Assembly (NCBI RefSeq): GCF_021531715.1
Contig: NZ_JAFBIT010000002.1
Span: 62,001-126,000, forward strand
Length of the DNA: 64,000 nucleotides
DNA from: Anaeromassilibacillus senegalensis
Lineage (GTDB): Bacteria; Bacillota; Clostridia; Oscillospirales; Acutalibacteraceae
Reading direction: 5' to 3'
Under the pieces are notes generated by a model. It worked only from the letters and a program-made list of their open reading frames with translations. It was not told the DNA's origin and did not search any database. This document shows positions 24,307-33,148 of the stretch, piece after piece; the stretch's first letter is position 1, and every line of letters begins with the position of its first letter. The position numbers and the translations under genes are program-made.

Positions 24307-24416
24307 ATAATAAATGATTATGAGCCCGGCGGTAAGGATTTACCGCGACTTTTCAATACAACTCCTCCCCAAAAGAGAGCAAAAGGCGAGATTTATTCTC
24401 GCCTTTTGCTCTTTTC
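24307..24416 (+). ncRNA. candidate trans-acting small RNA (about 110 nt)
   Basis: A perfect sigma-A promoter and a perfect 16-bp terminator bracket about 110 bases. The expected transcript has a 7-bp hairpin (24329-24346, loop GGAT), an unpaired stretch with ACTCCTCCCC (24361-24370), and the terminator stem AGAGCAAAAGGCGAGA with its complement. The C-rich segment complements ribosome-binding sites, as in Gram-positive sRNAs such as RsaE. The only frame through it starts near 24314 without a ribosome site and crosses the terminator. It could also be a leader of something lost. Expression not shown. Confidence 0.65.
24376..24415. terminator. bidirectional terminator
   Basis: A 16-bp perfect stem (24376-24391 with 24397-24412), 5-base loop, A-run before and TTTTC after. 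It ends the small RNA rightward and probably the dehydrogenase gene leftward. Confidence 0.9.
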
Positions 24417-24437
24417 TGCGTCAAAAAGCGGGAGACG

Positions 24438-25388
24438 TCACGAGACGACATGGACCGGGCGGCCATCGAGAAACGCCTGCAGATTGTCGGCGACAATGCG
24501 GATCAGGCGCAGCCGCGCATCGCGGGACGCCCATCCGATATGCGGCGTAAGGATGCAGTTTCTCGCGGTCAGCAGCGGGTTATCTGCCTTCGGCGGCTCA
24601 TCGATCAGCACGTCGAGCCCTGCGCCCGCGATCCTGCCGCTGTTCAGCGCATCTGCCAGCGCATGCTCATCCAGAACCGCGCCGCGTGCCGTGTTGATCA
24701 GAAAAGCGGTCGGCTTCATCCACGCGAGTACATCCGCATGCACGATGCCGCGCGTGCCGTCGTTCAGCGGACAGTGCAGCGAGACAACATCCGCCGTGCG
24801 AAACAGCGTCTCAAAATCGACCCACGTGCAGCCCTCGGGCAGCGCGCGCTTTGTGCGGCTGTTCACGATGACATGCATGCCGAGCGCCAGACCGAGCTTT
24901 GCGACCGTCTGCCCGATGTTGCCGAAGCCGAAAATGCCGAGCGTCTTGCCGTACAGCTCAAACAGCGCGTGCGAGCTGTGGCTCATCGTGATCGCGTCGT
25001 TCCAGCCGCCTGCGCGGGTCACGGCGCTGATCGCCCCCGTATGGCTGCAAAGCTCAAGGAGCAGCGCGAAGGTCTGCTGTGCGACGGTCTCCACACAGTA
25101 AAACGGCACATTGCAGACGGTGATTCCTTTCTCGCGCGCGGCTTCCACGTCGATGGTGTTGTAGCCGGTGGCGAGCGCGCCGATGTAGCGCAGCTTCGGC
25201 AGCGCATCCATGACCGCACGGCTCATGACGATGCGGTTCATGATGACCGCCTCCGCGTCCTTTGCGCGTTCGATTACAAGCTCCGCCGGCGTCGAATCGT
25301 ACGCCGTGACCTCGCCGATCGCCGTAAGCGGCGCCCACGAGACATCGCCGGGATTCGTCGTCCCGCCGTCCAAAATCACAATTTTCAT
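24438..25388 (-). CDS. D-2-hydroxyacid dehydrogenase (glycerate/hydroxypyruvate type)
   Basis: 316 residues. NAD-binding fold with FGFGNIGQTVAKLGLALGMHV (about 140-160). Catalytic arginine in INTARGAVLD, glutamate in LDVLIDEPP, and histidine in TPHIGWAS. These are the hallmarks of D-isomer-specific 2-hydroxyacid dehydrogenases, interconverting 2-oxoacids and D-hydroxyacids with NAD(P)H. The exact substrate (glycerate, lactate or other) cannot be set from sequence alone. ATG 25388 follows GGAGGG. Transcribed from the promoter at 25467-25495. Confidence 0.9.
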   Translation of the reverse strand: MKIVILDGGTTNPGDVSWAPLTAIGEVTAYDSTPAELVIERAKDAEAVIMNRIVMSRAVMDALPKLRYIGALATGYNTIDVEAAREKGITVCNVPFYCVETVAQQTFALLLELCSHTGAISAVTRAGGWNDAITMSHSSHALFELYGKTLGIFGFGNIGQTVAKLGLALGMHVIVNSRTKRALPEGCTWVDFETLFRTADVVSLHCPLNDGTRGIVHADVLAWMKPTAFLINTARGAVLDEHALADALNSGRIAGAGLDVLIDEPPKADNPLLTARNCILTPHIGWASRDARLRLIRIVADNLQAFLDGRPVHVVS

Positions 25389-25466
25389 CCTGCACACCCT
25401 CCGCACATTCAATTCCGGGCGATCGTACCCAAAGCGCGCCGCGCATGGTACAATCTCTGAACAATA

Positions 25467-25495
25467 GTATTATACCGCATTCCAGCCGCGCTTTC
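25467..25495 (-). promoter_or_regulatory. promoter of the dehydrogenase gene
   Basis: Minus strand TTGAAA (25490-25495), 17-base spacer, TATAAT (25467-25472), about 80 bases before the start codon. A weaker TATACT at 25577-25582 may serve the divergent acetyltransferase gene. Confidence 0.8.
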
Positions 25496-25616
25496 AATGT
25501 CCAGTTTGCGTGGAACCGCGCGCGTTTAAAATACAAATTTTCGCGGCCGGGTCTGTTCATTCCCGCTTTCTTTTGCTATACTAGGTACGTACAAAGGGTG
25601 AACGGAGGGAAACGAT

Positions 25617-26069
25617 ATGATGCTCCAAAAGTATGAATCCGCCGACTGCCCGGCTTTGGCATCGCTGTTTTACGACACGGTTCACACGGTCAACGCGCGG
25701 GACTATCCCCCGGAACAGCTCGACGTCTGGGCAACGGGACACGTTGACCTCGACGCGTGGGATCGCTCTTTTCTCGCGCATTACACGATTGTCGCCGTCG
25801 AAGGGGAGAAGATCATCGGCTTCGGCGATATCGACGATACCGGCTATCTCGACCGGCTGTACGTGCACAAGGATCATCAGGGACAGGGCGCGGCAGCCGC
25901 GATCTGCGATGCGCTGGAGGCACACGCCGCCGGCAAACCCGTCACGACACACGCATCGATCACGGCGAAACCGTTCTTCGAGCATCGCGGCTACAAGGTC
26001 GTCCGCGAACAGCAGGTGGAGCGCGGCGGCCTCCTGCTGACCAATTTTGTCATGCAAAAAGAACCATAA
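25617..26069 (+). CDS. GNAT-family N-acetyltransferase
   Basis: 150 residues. The acetyl-CoA site is LDRLYVHKDHQGQGAAAAIC (about 80-100), a Q/RxxGxG/A-type motif, with the C-terminal FFEHRGYKVV typical of GNAT domains. It resembles the YafP-like group. It transfers an acetyl group to an unknown amine. GGAGGG precedes ATG 25617 at 8 bases. The rlmI-like gene begins 15 bases later, so the two are likely co-transcribed. Confidence 0.85.
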   Translation: MMLQKYESADCPALASLFYDTVHTVNARDYPPEQLDVWATGHVDLDAWDRSFLAHYTIVAVEGEKIIGFGDIDDTGYLDRLYVHKDHQGQGAAAAICDALEAHAAGKPVTTHASITAKPFFEHRGYKVVREQQVERGGLLLTNFVMQKEP

Positions 26070-26083
26070 CAGAGGGATATGAA

Positions 26084-27286
26084 ATGAACGAAACAATTGT
26101 AACACTCAAACAGGGCGAAGGCCGCAGCTTCAAGGCGGGCGGGCTCTGGATCTACGACAACGAAATCGAAAGTATCCGCGGCACATTCAAGAACGGTGCG
26201 ATCGTAACCGTTCACGACTTTAACGGCTACCCGCTCGGGCGCGGCTTTATCAACCAGAATTCCAAGATCCGCGTGCGCATGATGACGCGCGATGCGGCGC
26301 AGGAGATCGACAGCGCGTTCCTCGAGCGCCGCGTGCGCGCCGCGTGGGAATACCGCAAAAAGACGGTCGACACAAGCGCCTGCCGCGTGATCTTCGGCGA
26401 GGCGGATTTTCTGCCCGGTCTTGTCATCGACAAATTCGCGGATGTGCTCGTCGTGGAATCGCTCGCACTCGGCATCGACAAAATGAAGCTTCAGATCGTT
26501 GAGCTGCTCAAAAAAGTCCTGCTGGAGGATGGCATCGCGATTCACGGCGTATACGAGCGCAGTGATGCGAAGGAGCGGCTCAAGGAGGGTATGGACCGCG
26601 TCAAGGGCTTCATCGGCCCTGAATTCAACACGGATGTCGAAATTGTGGAAAACGGTGTGCGGTACATCGTCGACGTGAAAGACGGCCAGAAAACCGGCTT
26701 TTTCCTCGACCAGAAATACAACCGGCTCGCGATGCAGCGGCTCTGCAAGGACGCGGAGGTGCTCGACTGCTTCACCCACACCGGATCGTTTGCACTGAAC
26801 GCCGGCATTGCGGGCGCAAAGCACGTGCTCGGCGTCGACGCTTCGGAGCTTGCCGTCGCGCAGGCACGCGAAAACGCCGCGCTGAACGGCCTTTCCGATA
26901 CGGTGGAATTCCGGTGTGCCGATGTATTTGACCTGCTCCCCACGCTAGAAGCCGAGGGCCGACAGTTTGACGTCGTTATCCTCGACCCGCCCGCGTTCAC
27001 GAAATCTCGCAATTCCATCAAAAACGCCGTCAAGGGCTACCGCGAGATCAATCTGCGCGGCATGAAGCTTGTGCGCGACGGCGGTTTCCTTGCCACCTGC
27101 TCCTGCTCGCATTACATGAACGCCGAGCTGTTTGCACAGACGATCGGACAGGCCGCACGGAACGCGCACTGCCGTCTGCGTCAGGTAGAATTCCGCACGC
27201 AGTCGCCCGACCACCCGATCCTCTGGAGCGCCGATGAATCCTACTACCTGAAATTCTACATTTTCCAGGTCTGCAAAGAGCATTGA
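26084..27286 (+). CDS. 23S rRNA m5C methyltransferase, RlmI-like
   Basis: 400 residues. N-terminal PUA domain (about 1-75: GEGRSFKAGGLWIYDNEI), an EEHEE-like middle region, then a SAM-binding Rossmann domain with VLDCFTHTGSFALNAG (about 228) and VVILDPPAFTKS (about 300), the RlmI motifs. RlmI methylates C1962 of 23S rRNA (E. coli numbering) at C5. ATG 26084 sits behind AGAGGG; the open frame runs further upstream but through the acetyltransferase gene. The stop is followed 14 bases later by the MATE start. Confidence 0.92.
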   Translation: MNETIVTLKQGEGRSFKAGGLWIYDNEIESIRGTFKNGAIVTVHDFNGYPLGRGFINQNSKIRVRMMTRDAAQEIDSAFLERRVRAAWEYRKKTVDTSACRVIFGEADFLPGLVIDKFADVLVVESLALGIDKMKLQIVELLKKVLLEDGIAIHGVYERSDAKERLKEGMDRVKGFIGPEFNTDVEIVENGVRYIVDVKDGQKTGFFLDQKYNRLAMQRLCKDAEVLDCFTHTGSFALNAGIAGAKHVLGVDASELAVAQARENAALNGLSDTVEFRCADVFDLLPTLEAEGRQFDVVILDPPAFTKSRNSIKNAVKGYREINLRGMKLVRDGGFLATCSCSHYMNAELFAQTIGQAARNAHCRLRQVEFRTQSPDHPILWSADESYYLKFYIFQVCKEH

Positions 27287-27300
27287 GGGGGCGCACCGCT

Positions 27301-28674
27301 TTGAAACTCATTTCCGACCTCAGCACCGACAACATCAAGGGGCTTGTCTGGTCGCTTGCGGTTCCCTCGATGCTCTCCCAGCTCGTCAGCGTGCTGTACA
27401 GCATCGTCGACCGCATGTACATCGGCAACATTCCGGGCTGCGGCGAGGCGGCGCTCGCGGGCGTCGGCGTTTGCGGACCGATCATCACGCTGATCTCCTC
27501 CTTCGCTTTCCTCGTCGGCATCGGCGGTTCGCCGCTCGTCAGCATCAAGCTCGGCGAGGGGCGCGTGCCGGAGGCAAAAAAGATCGTCGCAAACTGCTTT
27601 GTTTTCCTGCTTGCGCTCTCTGCTGCCGTCACACTTACAGCGTACATTTTCCGCCGCCCGATTCTCATCACCTTCGGCGCATCCGAAGCACTCTATCCTT
27701 ACGCCGAGACGTATTTCTCAGTCTACCTGCTCGGCACGGTTTTCGCACTTGTGGCGACGGGTATGAACCAGTTCATCATCACGCAGGGCTTCAGCAAAAA
27801 CGGCATGCTATCCGTGCTCATCGGCGCGGTCACCAATATCATGCTCGACCCGCTGTTTATCTTCGTTTTCGATATGGGCGTCGCGGGCGCGGCGGCCGCC
27901 ACTGTGATCTCGCAGATGGCGAGCTGCGCCTATGTGCTTTGGTTCCTGTTCAGCGGCCATGCCGTGGTGCCGATCACCTTCGGCGGCTACGACCTGCGCA
28001 TTCTGGGGCGCGTCGTGACCATCGGGATGAGCTCGTTTCTCATCATCCTCTTTGACAACGTGATGCTGATCTCGCTCAACATGATGCTTCAGCGCCACGG
28101 CGGCGCTGGGCGCGGCGACATGCTGCTGACCTGCAACACGATCGTGCAGAGCTTTGAGCTTCTGATCACGATGCCGCTCGGCGGCCTGACGATGGGCACC
28201 CAGACCATCCTCGGCTATAACCTTGGCGCACAGCGGCCGGATAAGATCCTGCGCGCGCAGAAAACCATCTTCGCGATCGCCGTCGGCTTCTGCGCCGTGA
28301 TGTTCCTTGCAGCGCAGACCATTCCCCACCTGTTCGCCCGCATTTTCACGCGGAACCCCGAATACATTGCAATGACCGCGCATCTCATCCGCATTTATAC
28401 GCTTGGTACGATTCCGCTCGCAATTCAATACGAGATCGTGGACGGCTTCACCGGCATGGGCGCCGTGCAAATCGCGCTGCCGCTCTCGGTGTTCCGCAAG
28501 GTCGTTTTCTTTGCGTGCGTCTTTATTCTGCCCACACTGCTGCCCATCGAGCAGATTTTCTGGTGCGAGCCGATCTCGGATATCCTCCCGCCGCTCGTCT
28601 CCACGACCGTTTACCTGCTGACCATCCGGCGCGTCATCCACCGCAAACCCGGCCCGAAACAGCGCGCCGCTTAA
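27301..28674 (+). CDS. MATE-family efflux transporter
   Basis: 457 residues, twelve predicted helices in two similar halves: first half IKGLVWSLAVPSMLSQLVSVLYSIVDRMYIG, second half FDNVMLISLNMML. MATE pumps expel drugs or metabolites by sodium or proton exchange. TTG 27301 is chosen because GAGGGGG sits about 9 bases upstream; the in-frame TTG at 27283 overlaps the upstream stop with no ribosome site. A second, unrelated-position MATE gene is at 60285. Substrate unknown. Confidence 0.9.
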   Translation: MKLISDLSTDNIKGLVWSLAVPSMLSQLVSVLYSIVDRMYIGNIPGCGEAALAGVGVCGPIITLISSFAFLVGIGGSPLVSIKLGEGRVPEAKKIVANCFVFLLALSAAVTLTAYIFRRPILITFGASEALYPYAETYFSVYLLGTVFALVATGMNQFIITQGFSKNGMLSVLIGAVTNIMLDPLFIFVFDMGVAGAAAATVISQMASCAYVLWFLFSGHAVVPITFGGYDLRILGRVVTIGMSSFLIILFDNVMLISLNMMLQRHGGAGRGDMLLTCNTIVQSFELLITMPLGGLTMGTQTILGYNLGAQRPDKILRAQKTIFAIAVGFCAVMFLAAQTIPHLFARIFTRNPEYIAMTAHLIRIYTLGTIPLAIQYEIVDGFTGMGAVQIALPLSVFRKVVFFACVFILPTLLPIEQIFWCEPISDILPPLVSTTVYLLTIRRVIHRKPGPKQRAA

Positions 28675-28708
28675 AAACAGATTGCTATTTGAAAGGAAAG
28701 TGACCCAT

Positions 28709-29215
28709 ATGGCATTTCATTCCGTACCGTTCGATTCTCTCAGTCTCAACCCCTTCACAAAGCTCGGACAGGACTGGGCGCTCGTCACGGCGGGCGACCA
28801 AAACGACTTCAACACGATGACCGTCTCCTGGGGCGCGCTCGGCTTTATTTGGGGCAAGCCGACCGTCACGATCTACATACGTCCGCAGCGCTACACGAAG
28901 GAATTTCTCGATCGCGGCGACACGTTCACGCTCTCGTTCTACCCCGCCGACCAAAAGCCTGTCCTCGGCTATCTCGGCAAGGCTTCGGGCCGCGATGAAA
29001 ACAAGGTGGAGAAATCCGGCCTGACGCCGTATTTCGCCGGCGGCACCGTCTGCTTTGAGGAGGCGGAGCTCGTTTTTGTTTGCCGCAAGCTGAGCCGCAC
29101 GACGCTTTCGCCGGATGGCTTCCTCGACCCGTCGATCGACGGCAGATGGTATCCCGAAAAGGATTACCACGATATGTACATCGCAGAAATCACCGATGTG
29201 CTTGTGAAAGACTGA
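28709..29215 (+). CDS. flavin-reductase-like FMN-binding protein
   Basis: 168 residues with the flavin-reductase-like split barrel: ALVTAGDQNDFNTMTVSWGALGFIWGKPTVTIYIRPQRYT at about 22-62, FTLSFYP, and a C-terminal YHDMYIAEITDVLVKD. Such proteins bind FMN and reduce flavin or act as small flavoproteins. ATG 28709 follows GGAAAG. It lies 34 bases after the MATE gene and is ended by the terminator at 29220. Confidence 0.85.
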   Translation: MAFHSVPFDSLSLNPFTKLGQDWALVTAGDQNDFNTMTVSWGALGFIWGKPTVTIYIRPQRYTKEFLDRGDTFTLSFYPADQKPVLGYLGKASGRDENKVEKSGLTPYFAGGTVCFEEAELVFVCRKLSRTTLSPDGFLDPSIDGRWYPEKDYHDMYIAEITDVLVKD

Positions 29216-29219
29216 TTCA

Positions 29220-29252
29220 GAAAGCGCAGTGCTCCGGCACCGCGCTTTTTTT
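29220..29252 (+). terminator. terminator after the flavoprotein gene
   Basis: AAAGCGC ... GCGC stem with inner GTGC/GCAC pairing, then seven T bases. It ends the 25617-29215 operon. Confidence 0.85.
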
Positions 29253-29262
29253 GCTTGATCCG

Positions 29263-29291
29263 TTGCGCGCATACGCAAAGCGTACTATAAT
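29263..29291 (+). promoter_or_regulatory. promoter of EamA transporter operon
   Basis: TTGCGC (29263-29268), 17 bases, TATAAT (29286-29291), about 30 bases before the EamA start codon. It probably serves the run of genes to 33647. Confidence 0.75.
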
Positions 29292-29326
29292 AGAGGAAGA
29301 AATCACCAAATAGGAAGGGTTTTGTT

Positions 29327-30226
29327 ATGTGGGTTTTAGAGGCTTTTCTGTCGGCGTTCTTTGCGGGCGTCACGGCAATTCTTGCAAAAACGGGCATCAA
29401 AAATGTTGATTCACACCTTGCGACCGCGCTGCGCACAATCATCGTCACGCTGTTCGCATGGCTGATGGTGTGGATTACCGGCGCCTTTGCTGATCTGCCG
29501 AACGTCACCGGCACGACGCTGCTGTTTCTCGTACTTTCGGGTCTGACAACCGGCGCATCGTGGCTCTGCTACTTTAAAGCCATCTCCATCGGCGACGTCG
29601 TGAAGATCGCGCCCGTGGACAAAAGCTCGACGATTCTCACGATGCTGCTCGCGTTTCTGTTTCTCGGCGAGCCGATCACGTGGCTCAAGGGCGTCTGCAT
29701 CGTGCTGATCGGCGCGGGTACATACATGATGATCCACACGAAAAAGGCGAATAGTCCGATTCCGGAAGGAGCTTCGCCGCAGAAAGCGGAAAAGAGCTTC
29801 TTCAAACGAAACGCGTGGTTTATTTACGCCGCGCTCTCTGCGGTATTCGCCGCGCTGACGACGATCCTCGGCAAGATCGGCGTGCAGGATATCAGCTCGA
29901 ACCTCGGCACGGCAATCCGCTGCATCGTGGTGCTCCTGCTCGCCTGGGTCATCGTCTTTTCGCAGGGCACGCACCGCAGCATCCGCACCATCGACCGCCG
30001 CAGCATCGTCTTTCTGGTGCTCTCGGGCATCGCAACGGGACTTTCGTGGCTCTGCTATTACAGCGCGCTGAAAAACGGCAACGCCAGCGTCGTTGCGCCG
30101 ATCGACAAGCTCTCCATCCTCGTGACCGTGCTGTTCTCGCGCATTTTCCTGAAAGAGAAGCTCACACCGCTTGCCCTCGGCGGCCTGTTTGTCATGACAG
30201 TGGGCACGCTCCTACTGCTCGTATAA
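29327..30226 (+). CDS. EamA/DMT-family transporter
   Basis: 299 residues, ten membrane helices in two repeated EamA halves. Repeated wording such as LFLVLSGLTTGASWLCYFKA and VFLVLSGIATGLSWLCYYSA shows internal duplication, and PVDKSS/PIDKLS occurs at the matching place in each half. DMT transporters export metabolites or amino acids. RBS AGGAAGGG before ATG 29327. Substrate unknown. Confidence 0.9.
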   Translation: MWVLEAFLSAFFAGVTAILAKTGIKNVDSHLATALRTIIVTLFAWLMVWITGAFADLPNVTGTTLLFLVLSGLTTGASWLCYFKAISIGDVVKIAPVDKSSTILTMLLAFLFLGEPITWLKGVCIVLIGAGTYMMIHTKKANSPIPEGASPQKAEKSFFKRNAWFIYAALSAVFAALTTILGKIGVQDISSNLGTAIRCIVVLLLAWVIVFSQGTHRSIRTIDRRSIVFLVLSGIATGLSWLCYYSALKNGNASVVAPIDKLSILVTVLFSRIFLKEKLTPLALGGLFVMTVGTLLLLV

Positions 30227-30247
30227 TTCCAAACGGAAAGGATTGCT

Positions 30248-30892
30248 ATGAAAAAAATCTGTTCCCCCCTCAATATTCTGTTGGCGCTCGCGCTCACACT
30301 GTTCATCATTTCGGCGGCAGTGGTCGTGACGCTCAACTTCCGCCCGCTTTATTATCTCGACGTTGACCTGCTGCACATCGCGGAAACGTCCGGTCTGCCG
30401 CGCGCGGAGATCCTCGAGAACTACAACACGCTCATCGATTACAATACGATTTTCGGCACAAAAGAGCTCGTTTTTCCCACACTCGCAATGAGCGAAACAG
30501 GGCGCATCCACTTTGAAGAGGTCAAGAACGTCTTTACCTTTTTCGAGATCACGCTGATCGTCTCCGGTGTGCTCGTCCTCGCCGGTGTGATCTACCGGCA
30601 TTTTAAGAAAAACCCGGGTTATCTGCTGCTCTCCGGCATTCTGACTGTCGCGCTGCCCTTGGTGCTCGGCCTACTGATCGCGCTGAACTGGCAGACGGTT
30701 TTCGTCCTGTTCCACAAGATCGTCTTTCGAAACGATTACTGGATCTTCGACGCCGCGACTGACCCGGTCATCACGATCCTGCCCGACGCCTTTTTCATGC
30801 ACTGCGCGCTGCTGATCCTCGCGCTCGTCGTGCTGGGCAGCGTCGTTTGCCTGCTTTTGTACAGGCATTTCAAAAAACACACCAAGGAGTGA
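30248..30892 (+). CDS. TIGR01906-family integral membrane protein
   Basis: 214 residues. An N-terminal helix, an outside segment with LPRAEILENYNTLIDYN and FPTLAMSETGRIHFEEVKNVF, then three more helices. This layout and wording match TIGR01906 proteins, small Gram-positive membrane proteins of unknown role. GGAAAGG before the ATG, 22 bases after the EamA gene. Confidence 0.85.
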   Translation: MKKICSPLNILLALALTLFIISAAVVVTLNFRPLYYLDVDLLHIAETSGLPRAEILENYNTLIDYNTIFGTKELVFPTLAMSETGRIHFEEVKNVFTFFEITLIVSGVLVLAGVIYRHFKKNPGYLLLSGILTVALPLVLGLLIALNWQTVFVLFHKIVFRNDYWIFDAATDPVITILPDAFFMHCALLILALVVLGSVVCLLLYRHFKKHTKE

Positions 30893-30896
30893 TCCC

Positions 30897-32849
30897 ATGC
30901 AGACATATAAATGGCCCTACAAAAACGAGCTGGACGTCACCGAGACGCGCGAATGCGACGTGCTTGTGCTCGGCGGCGGACTCGCTGGCTGCTATGCCGC
31001 GATCGCGGCGGCGCGGCGCGGACAATCCGTCATTCTCGTCGAAAAGGGCGCGACCGCCCGCAGCGGCAGTGCCGGAACCGGCTTTGACCATTGGGAATCC
31101 GCCTGCACCAACCCGTGCTCGACCGTCACGCCGAAGGAGATTGCCGAGGCGTACGTGGACGAGCAGAGCGGCTACTCCAACGGCATCGCGCACTACATCG
31201 AATGCCGCGAGGGCTACGACCGCCTGCTCGACCTCGAATCGTTCGGCGGCAAAATCCGCGACACGGACGACGAATTCAAGGGCGCGGAATTCCGCGACGA
31301 CGAAACAAAGCTGATGTTCGCCTACGACTACAAAAATAAATTTACGCTGCGCGTCTGGGGTTCGACATTCAAGCCTGCGCTTTACAAAGAGCTGCTGCGC
31401 CTCGGCGTCACGGTGCTCGACCGCACGGAGGCCACCGCGCTGCTCACCGCCGTGGTGGACGGCAAAAAGCGCGGTGTCGGCGCGTGCGCGATGAACGTGC
31501 GCACCGGCAAGTTCCTGATTCTGCGCGCAAAGGCGACGGTGCTCACGATGAGCCGCCCGGCGCGTGTCTGGCTTTTCAACCCTGATCTCGTCGGGCTTTG
31601 CGAGTTCCGCCCCACGCAAAGCATCGGCAGCGGCCACGCGATGGGCTTTAAAGCGGGCATCGAATTCACGATGATGGAGAAATCCGTCAAGGGCGAGTTC
31701 TCCGCCGCCGGCCGCAGCTTCCCGCCGTACGGCGCGGGCAACAACCACAACACATGGTACGCCGCGACCATGGTGGACGCGCGCGGCGTGGAAATCCCGT
31801 ATGTCGACCGCGACGGCAGCGAGCTGAAAACCGTCTCCGAGCGCTACTACCCCGCCCCGGGACAGAAGTTTTTCCTCAAGGGCGGCGTCATCGACAACCC
31901 GAAATACGAATACCGCGGACCGGAAACGCTCGATTTTGAAGAGCTGATGCGCCGCGGCTACCAACTCCCGTTCTACGCTGATCTCAGCCGCATGCCGGAC
32001 GCGGAACGCCGCGTGATCTGGGGCATGATGGTCGGCGAGGAGGGCAAGACGAAGATCCCAATTCTCCAGAATTACACCGAACGCGGCTTTGACCCCACGA
32101 AGCACATGCTCCAGAGTTATGGCACCGGCTGGCAGTCGGCGAACTTCCTCGCGCAGGAGCGTCAGCTCTTCGGCGCGCCGGGCGGCATCTGGCACGACTG
32201 GGATCTGAAGACCAACATCGACGGCATCTATGCGGCGGGCGACCAGCTTTTCGCCTCGGACTGCGCGAGCTTTGCCTGCGCCACGGGCTACTACTCCGGG
32301 CGCAAGGCTGCCGCTTACGCGGGCACGGTGGCGCTCACCGCTTACGATCCCGCCGAAGCCGAAACCGAACGCGAGCGGCTGCTCGCCCCGATCCGCCGCG
32401 AGGATGGCATGGACTGGCGCGAGCTGAACATGGCGATTTCCAAAGCGATGCAGAACTACTGCGGCGGCGTCAAGTGCGACGCGCTGCTGCTCGAGGGACT
32501 CGACCTGCTTGAGAGCTTTGAGCGCGAAATCGTGCCGCAGATCTGCTGCAAAAACCCGCACGAGCTGATGCGCGCGCACGAGGTCTTCGACATTCTGACC
32601 GTTTCGAAGCTGATCCTCCACGCCTGCCTCGCGCGCAAGACCTCCTCTGTGCCGCTCTGCTTCGAGCGCACGGACAGCACCGAAACCGATCCGGAGCGCG
32701 ACCGCCGGTTTATCACCGTCCGGCAGGAAAACGGCAGGGTCGTCTATGACAGCCACCCGCTCGGCTATTTCGGCGACCTCGAGACCGAATATGAAAAACG
32801 CAACCAGGATTATATCCGGAACGAGCAGAAAGGGGCGTACCGCAAATGA
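30897..32849 (+). CDS. FAD-binding reductase, AprA/fumarate-reductase-like flavoprotein
   Basis: 650 residues. The N-terminal dinucleotide fold CDVLVLGGGLAGCYAAIAAARRG (about 20-42) with ILVEKG and the RSGSAGTGFDHW segment binds FAD. A late FAD motif reads IDGIYAAGDQLFASDCASFACATGY (about 440-465). The length, helical C-terminus and pairing with a two-cluster ferredoxin resemble AprAB (APS reductase), but no sulphate-activation genes are seen. A general electron-donating or accepting reductase of an unknown organic substrate is more likely. It overlaps the ferredoxin gene by 4 bases. Confidence 0.85.
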   Translation: MQTYKWPYKNELDVTETRECDVLVLGGGLAGCYAAIAAARRGQSVILVEKGATARSGSAGTGFDHWESACTNPCSTVTPKEIAEAYVDEQSGYSNGIAHYIECREGYDRLLDLESFGGKIRDTDDEFKGAEFRDDETKLMFAYDYKNKFTLRVWGSTFKPALYKELLRLGVTVLDRTEATALLTAVVDGKKRGVGACAMNVRTGKFLILRAKATVLTMSRPARVWLFNPDLVGLCEFRPTQSIGSGHAMGFKAGIEFTMMEKSVKGEFSAAGRSFPPYGAGNNHNTWYAATMVDARGVEIPYVDRDGSELKTVSERYYPAPGQKFFLKGGVIDNPKYEYRGPETLDFEELMRRGYQLPFYADLSRMPDAERRVIWGMMVGEEGKTKIPILQNYTERGFDPTKHMLQSYGTGWQSANFLAQERQLFGAPGGIWHDWDLKTNIDGIYAAGDQLFASDCASFACATGYYSGRKAAAYAGTVALTAYDPAEAETERERLLAPIRREDGMDWRELNMAISKAMQNYCGGVKCDALLLEGLDLLESFEREIVPQICCKNPHELMRAHEVFDILTVSKLILHACLARKTSSVPLCFERTDSTETDPERDRRFITVRQENGRVVYDSHPLGYFGDLETEYEKRNQDYIRNEQKGAYRK

Positions 32850-33148
32850 GCGAGCTGAAAAACAAGGAACTGTTTGCGGAACCGGTGCCCTGCAGCGCCC
32901 GTCCGCTCCTGTTCGACGACGAAAAGTGCATCGGCTGCAACGCCTGCGCCAACATCTGCCAGGTGGATATTCTGATCCCCGCGCCCGAAAAGGGGCGCCA
33001 CCCCATCGTGTTGTATCCCGGCGAATGCTACTATTGCGGCGCGTGCGTGATGGCGTGCCCGAGAGACGGCGCCATTCGCTTACAGCACCCGCTGATGAAC
33101 CGCGCGAAATTCGTGCCGGTTCGGAAAGGAGAGCACCATGAAGCTTGA
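32846..33148 (+). CDS. two-cluster [4Fe-4S] ferredoxin, AprB-like
   Basis: 100 residues with two cluster motifs: CIGCNACANICQVDI (about 32) and CYYCGACVMACPRDG (about 60). It should pass electrons to or from the flavoprotein whose stop codon its ATG overlaps (ATGA). The segment between the clusters, PAPEKGRHPIVLYPGE, and a short basic tail resemble AprB-type subunits. Cytosolic. The 169-residue acetyltransferase gene overlaps its end by 11 bases. Confidence 0.9.
   Translation: MSELKNKELFAEPVPCSARPLLFDDEKCIGCNACANICQVDILIPAPEKGRHPIVLYPGECYYCGACVMACPRDGAIRLQHPLMNRAKFVPVRKGEHHEA

Noticed and set aside
24314-24550. 78-codon ORF through the small-RNA region
   Set aside because: No ribosome site; it crosses a perfect terminator and enters antisense to the dehydrogenase gene.
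30897-33148. True dissimilatory APS reductase
   Set aside because: Only the AprAB-like pair is present; no sulphate adenylyltransferase or sulphite reductase nearby, so the specific name was not used.
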